Below are positions 59,177-64,000 of a stretch of 64,000 bases of DNA, piece after piece. Source of the DNA: Geosiphon pyriformis (taxonomy: Eukaryota; Glomeromycota; Glomeromycetes; Archaeosporales; Geosiphonaceae); NCBI GenBank assembly GCA_016748015.1, contig JAAOMT010000012.1, positions 62,001-126,000 of the forward strand, in the 5' to 3' direction. The notes under the pieces are model-generated. The model did no database searches and was not told the origin of the DNA. It saw only the letters and a list, made by a program, of their open reading frames with translations. How positions within the stretch are numbered: the stretch's first letter is position 1; the number at the start of each line of letters is the position of its first letter. The position numbers and the translations under genes were made by a program.

Positions 59177-60343
59177 TTAGACGATTTCAATAATTTCCTC
59201 GTCAACATCTTCTCTAGTGTTACTCCTTTGTCTCTTACACACTCTAAATTCTTCCTTCACCTCATCTAACTCTCGTTTCAACAATGCCTTTTCCCTCATC
59301 AAAACGTCATTCTCGCGGCTCAGTAACTGCATTTCATGTCTTAACGTCTCTAATTCTTTTCGTGCATGTTCTAAGTCGGTATTGGCGATTAGACTGGATC
59401 GTTCTTGTGTGACACACATATATTCTTGACGATCAAAATGTTGTTTGATAATTCTGAGAAGTTCCGAAGTGGTGAATCGTGGAATTGTCTCTGGAGTTGG
59501 ATTTTGATAGTATTTATATTGATATGAAAGTTGATTTTGTGATTTCGACGTCGATGAAGATGGATGAGATATTGTGTGATACAATGATCCTCGAGATAAT
59601 GACGAGGGGGATGAACATGTTCGTTGGCGTGGGCTTGGAGGTCTTTCGGCTTCCGTTTCACGTGTTGATTTAGGTGATGTGGGAACGGTCATGAAATCTC
59701 CTGAACTGGATTCTATCTTTGTATCCATTTCATCAGAGACGAGAATTGGTATAGAATTGATCAAGTTTGGTTCCTCAGCGAATCGAACGTGACGATTTGA
59801 TGGGGATGGTGTTGATGTGTTTTCGTTATTAGTTTGATTATGAGGGGATGTTGAAGTAAGAGATGAGGAAAACTCAGTCGTTGATGTCATTACATCATTT
59901 AGTTTTATCGGTGAAAAGAATTGGGTAATCTTTTTAATTGTGGAGTTAGGAATATGTTGGTGAGTTGCCATTTTTCCTGCTGCTCGTTCTGACACAGTAT
60001 TAGGGGGGGTACCATTATTTGTACCGTCGAATAGAATAGAGTCACGAGGTGGGTTACCAGCCGGTAATTGAACATTTGACAAATCAACTTCTGGTACCCA
60101 TTCAAAATATTCACAACTTTGGCCATGCTCATGGCCAGCAAATCCCCCACATCCCCAGAAATATCTTCCAAAATTTTCGCCTTGTTTTTTGACGCGTCGC
60201 TTTACTGTTGGTCTGTTGCACCAACACTGTGGTGGTTCTATTGAGGTTGGCTTGGTTGGAAGGATGGAGATGTTAGTTGAGGAAAAAGTTGGTGAGCGAG
60301 CTGCCAAAGCATTTATGTTTGATTTTTCTGGTTGAGAATTCAT
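59177..60343 (-). CDS. GRF zinc-finger protein with C-terminal coiled coil
   Basis: Single exon, 388 residues, ATG 60,343 directly downstream of a T15 run. Residues 40-82 form a GRF zinc finger: C40-W-C42, G-R-Y-F-W-G-C65 and C77-E-Y-F-E-W82. GRF fingers bind single-stranded DNA or RNA and occur in APE2, TOP3A, NEIL3 and TTF2, but no catalytic domain is present here. Residues about 85-290 are Ser/Thr/Pro/Asn-rich and likely disordered. Residues about 290-375 are a Glu/Arg/Leu coiled coil (R-E-N-D-V-L-M-R-E-K-A-L-L-K-R-E-L). The end is acidic (D-V-D-E-E-I-I-E-I-V). It may be a DNA-repair adaptor; the role is unknown. Confidence 0.8.
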   Translation of the reverse strand: MNSQPEKSNINALAARSPTFSSTNISILPTKPTSIEPPQCWCNRPTVKRRVKKQGENFGRYFWGCGGFAGHEHGQSCEYFEWVPEVDLSNVQLPAGNPPRDSILFDGTNNGTPPNTVSERAAGKMATHQHIPNSTIKKITQFFSPIKLNDVMTSTTEFSSSLTSTSPHNQTNNENTSTPSPSNRHVRFAEEPNLINSIPILVSDEMDTKIESSSGDFMTVPTSPKSTRETEAERPPSPRQRTCSSPSSLSRGSLYHTISHPSSSTSKSQNQLSYQYKYYQNPTPETIPRFTTSELLRIIKQHFDRQEYMCVTQERSSLIANTDLEHARKELETLRHEMQLLSRENDVLMREKALLKRELDEVKEEFRVCKRQRSNTREDVDEEIIEIV

Positions 60344-60763
60344 TTTTTTTTTTTTTTAAAAAAAATTCAAGATATTAAAAATTCTAGTTAGAATATTTTT
60401 CATGTGATAGGGAAAAGTTCGCAAAGAAAAATGTGGATTTTTTTAATAATTTGGGTGAAAACCGAAACTAGTTTATATATAAATTCAAAAGCAAAATGTA
60501 CAATTAAATATAACCTCCAACAAAGGGTTTGATCCTGAATTCACAAAAAAAAAAAAAAATTAATTAATTAAACAAATAATGACGAAAAAAAAAAAAAAAA
60601 CTTTCTGAAGGAAAAGACGGCGAATGACGGTCCTTTTTATTAGCGTCGAAAAACTACGCGTCAAACTCAATCTGTTCAGTTACATACTATTTTTAGTTTG
60701 ATTTAAAGAATGATAGATCAATTATAAAAATTAAAACCAAGAAAACAGGAAATCGAACAAAAC

Positions 60764-60782
60764 CAGATAGACAGATAGACAA

Positions 60783-60829
<47 letters not shown>

Positions 60830-60840
60830 CACAGACACAC
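60764..60840. repeat. (CAGA)n microsatellite
   Basis: About 18 tetranucleotide units, imperfect at both ends (GATAGACA and CACAGACACA). Confidence 0.93.
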
Positions 60841-61862
60841 ATACACATGTGAGTAAAGGCAAAGTCAATCAGCTGAGGGGGAATTTTCATGCCAAGTTAT
60901 TATTTTTGGGCGAAAAAATCATGTTCTTATCAAGCGAAATAACAAAAAACTTATGATTTCAATGTGTATCAAAAGAAAACATAATCAAATGTGCATGAGA
61001 AACGTCAAACTAACAAACAGGGATTAAGCTTTGACTGTGTGTGTGTGTCATGTTGTGTGTCAAAATTTTTCTCATACATAAAAATTTTAATTTAGCCAAT
61101 AAAATAGCAGTTAAAATAACGTAAAAATTTTGATTTGATTGTCCCTCAATGATTTTAAATAAAGCAAGATGATGATAAATGCCCCCTACCTTTGTCGGTC
61201 ATTTAAATTGGCACCTGTTAAAAAAGCTTTGTCAACTTATATGACCGTCCTGTTAGTATCTAATTTAATACATTATTTTATGACGAAAAAAATTATCATT
61301 TATGAAAAACAATAAATCTTTGGGATTCCCATTTACGGGTGATTAAAAGAACTATTCATATATATTTTGTGATAGAAAATTAGTCATTTTATGAATTTAT
61401 TATGATGAATATCATCAAAAAAAAAAAAAATTTTTTTTTTCTATTAAATTTATTTTATTTTTTGTAATTTACACACAATCTTTTCTTTAGTAAAAATATG
61501 TATGTTATGTATAAACCAATATTTTTTGACCGAAAAAAAAAATTTTCAACCTCATTAAAAATTATTTAAAACATTTTCGTTAAAAAAAGAAACAAATAAA
61601 AAAAGAAAAAAGATTTCGTTTTTTATCAGTAAAAATTAGATAAAATAATTAATATTATAATTTTTATAATGAAATATGCGTAAAATTATTTAAAAATCTT
61701 TTTAATTAATTAATAAATAAATTAAATTTTCATTATTTTTAAAAACAAAAAACAAAGTAATAATATTTTGTTTAAAATCTTTAAATAGAAATTAAAAATC
61801 ACTTATTTTAATATTGATTTCAATTTATGATTTAATAATATAATTGTTTTATTTGTTATTTG

Positions 61863-61863
61863 T

Positions 61864-61906
<43 letters not shown>

Positions 61907-61924
61907 TTTGTTTGTTTGTTTGTT
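61863..61924. repeat. (TTTA)n-(TTTG)n compound microsatellite
   Basis: About eleven TTTA units changing to four TTTG units. Confidence 0.93.
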
Positions 61925-62078
61925 TTTTTGTTTAATATTGATTTTATTTTTAAATATAATATATAATATAGTTAATTATATATATAAAAAAAACCTTAAA
62001 TTATATTTAATATAAAATATGTACATGTTAAATATATTTAAATAACAGTTATATTATATTATTGTGTAAACAATAAAA

Positions 62079-62100
62079 TATATATATATATATATATATA
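62079..62100. repeat. (TA)n microsatellite
   Basis: Eleven TA units in A/T-only DNA. Confidence 0.9.
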
Positions 62101-63180
62101 ATATATAATATATAATTAATTTAATAAATAAAATTATTAAACAAAATATTTTATAAAATATTAATATTTTTGTTAACAAATAATAATAACAAATAATAAT
62201 AACAATAATATTATCAATAATTTCAGAATTTATAAATTAATACATATATGACTGATTATATTTAATAAAAAAATAAATTATAATATTAATCAACCAAAGT
62301 AGTTTTAAATATTGGTAAATTTTCTAGATATAATATATTATTTAGTATTACTTAATATTTCATTTGTTTTTAATCTTTGCAAATTTTAATTTTAATAATC
62401 TTTTTTTTTTTAAAAAGTATTATTAAACAAGACATTAACAATTAAATAATGTATTAATATAAAATAAAAAAAAAAGCAATTTCAATTAACAATAAAATAT
62501 AATGTTGTTGAATGCAAAACTTCTTGTCAAAAAATTTTAACCAAAATTCTCAAATATCATTTTGCATTCAAGCTTTCAAATTCTACTTGTAAGTAATGAG
62601 TAATGAACTGATATTTATGCTTTTGAAACAATGAGCCTTTGTATGTTCAACAATTACAAATGGTTTTAGTTTTTCTGTATCCGTGGCATTTAGTAAAAGG
62701 AGAATGGTAAAATAAGAAAAATGTGGCGATATTCTCTTGTCATGTTACAAATATTGTATTTTTTAGTACCGACATATTTCTTTACCCAACATATCAATTA
62801 TAGTGGCGCACTTTTTGTTTTTTTTTGGTACAGGTTGAGTAGATATTTGAAAAGAAATTGGTCGAGCAAAAACTTTTTTCACAACAGACCATTTTCAATT
62901 ATTTAATTTTTGATCGTCTGGATTTAATCACATATAATGTGAAATTTTGAATATTTACAAAGAACAAATCTATATTGGTAGGAATAGTAGCCATGTGAAA
63001 GGGAAGATCAGTGATCCTATGTTTTGGGACGTCATAACTGCAAAAATATTATTGGTCAATATTTACACGGGATTAAATCTGTAAATATTCTATAATTTTG
63101 ATCGGGTTTTGAAATTATTATTTTTAAAGCCAATGTTCTTATATAATGTGTTCTTAAAAAATGTAAAGAAAATTTAAGAA

Positions 63181-63384
63181 ATGACTACGATAACTTTATC
63201 CGATTCTATTGAGCCTATCCGTCAAAAGCAAAAGATCAAAAGATTATTGATAGGGACGACCGGTAGTGTGGCCAGTATCAAAGTTCCAGTATTGGTTAAA
63301 TTGTTAACTGAGGTAACTAACTATTATGATAATTATGATTGCTAAAGATTTGAATAAAATTTAATTTTATTATTATTATTATTA

Positions 63385-63473
<89 letters not shown>

Positions 63474-64000
63474 CCCAATCTGATTGAACTTGACAAGAAA
63501 AGCTTGATCCTGATCTGCAAATAAAGATATGTGCAACCAAAAATGCGTTACACTTTTTTGATTGTGAGGCAGTGACAAAGATTAAAGATGGAATTGAGGT
63601 ATTAACGGATGAGAATGAATGGAAGGTTGTAAATTTTGGCTTTTTATTTGAATCAAAGTGAGGAGATGAAGAGTTATTGAATTTTTGGTAATCTTGTTTT
63701 TTCGAATGATTCCCATGATTTTGGATAGACTTGGAATAAGATATCGGATCCAGTGATGCACATTGAGGTTCGTATAACTTTTTAACTTTTTTTGTTTTCT
63801 TTTTCTTTTTTTTTTTTGAAGAATCCAATTGATTATTTCGTGTTTCTATTTTAAAACAGCTTCGAAATTGGGCTGATGCTTTCCTAATAGCACCACTCGA
63901 TGCAAACACGTTGGGAAAAATTGCAAATGGTCTTTGTGATAATCTCATTGTAATTTTACAATATATATATATATATATATATATATACATTGGAAAACCC
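63181..64000 (+). CDS. PPCDC: Phosphopantothenoylcysteine decarboxylase, 5' part
   Basis: A flavoprotein that decarboxylates 4'-phosphopantothenoylcysteine, the third step of coenzyme A synthesis (HAL3/Cab3 in yeast). Exons: 63,181-63,312, 63,503-63,625, 63,729-63,767 and 63,860-63,949, joined in frame. Exon 1 carries L-L-I-G-T-T-G-S-V-A-S (flavin phosphate-binding start); exon 4 carries F-L-I-A-P-L-D-A-N-T-L-G-K-I-A-N-G-L-C-D-N-L, the FMN-binding signature of the family. The PXMNXXMW substrate loop would lie beyond the window. Intron 1 contains a 107-bp (TTA)n tract. The start is the only ATG preceding the conserved core in frame. Confidence 0.93.
63367..63473. repeat. (TTA)n microsatellite in PPCDC intron 1
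   Basis: About 35 units with one interruption near 63,388. It makes up more than half of the 190-bp intron. Confidence 0.95.
63959..63988. repeat. (TA)n microsatellite in PPCDC intron 4
   Basis: About 14 TA units just after the donor site at 63,950; the intron continues beyond the window. Confidence 0.93.

Larger units (their letters stand above)
60344..63180. other. Long intergenic region with simple repeats
   Basis: 2.8 kb without a supported gene. Contains A-runs near 60,547 and 60,587, (CAGA)n 60,764-60,840, (TTTA)n 61,863-61,909 followed by (TTTG)n to 61,924, (TA)n 62,079-62,100, and A/T-only sequence at 61,400-62,500 that resembles decayed repeat DNA. The 1-kb stretch around 60,900-61,250 is less biased and holds no frame. 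The last part should carry the PPCDC promoter. Confidence 0.6.

Noticed and set aside
62721-62906. 61-codon frame starting with a true ATG, hydrophobic
   Set aside because: Short, Phe/Tyr-rich as expected from AT-rich chance frames, no recognisable domain and no second exon found.

Overview
The window is AT-rich eukaryotic DNA with short GT-AG introns, dense microsatellites and nested retrotransposons. Its Ty3/gypsy Gag and Pol sequences, its APE/RNase H type LINEs and its gene set most resemble an early-diverging fungus such as an arbuscular mycorrhizal Rhizophagus-like species. That assignment is inference; no rRNA or other marker is present to prove it.

Bases 1-25,110 are a transposon graveyard. 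A decayed gypsy copy (plus strand, start outside the window) runs to about 4,128 and lies inside a plus-strand LINE whose pieces occupy 4,129-5,510, 6,481-6,753 and 17,379-18,150. That LINE is also split by a solo LTR (5,511-6,476) and by a complete 10.6-kb gypsy element (6,754-17,378, minus strand). The large gypsy element has two LTRs, candidate PBS and PPT, and a single-frame gag-protease-Cys-rich-dUTPase-RT-RNase H-integrase polyprotein. Its gag is itself split by a further 691-bp LTR (14,696-15,386). Three of the insertions can be placed to the base from TG...CA ends and 4-bp target duplications. A second LINE (18,378-25,110, minus) lies tail to tail with the first. Breaks in coding frames are almost all stop codons explainable by C-to-T or G-to-A change.

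Bases 25,780-63,180 are a gene-rich segment of housekeeping genes: SMG1 (PIKK kinase of nonsense-mediated decay, about 13 kb, intron-rich), a small membrane/coiled-coil protein, an AT-rich gap holding an extremely decayed LTR and a LINE tail, importin-5 (nuclear import), NMD3 (60S export adaptor), an intronless penta-EF-hand calcium sensor, RPA2 (ssDNA binding), two histidine phosphatases arranged head to head (ACP6-like and MINPP1-like), and a GRF zinc-finger coiled-coil protein. The 5' half of PPCDC (coenzyme A synthesis) runs off the right end. The genes share no single pathway; RNA surveillance, ribosome export and nuclear transport recur by chance or loosely.

The most notable signals are the dUTPase and Cys-rich modules inside the gypsy polyprotein, the transition-only decay of the repeats (RIP-like or methylation-deamination-like), and an exact 10-bp periodic minisatellite at 3,881-4,070. 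All exon boundaries were read by eye and should be taken as approximate unless given to the base.
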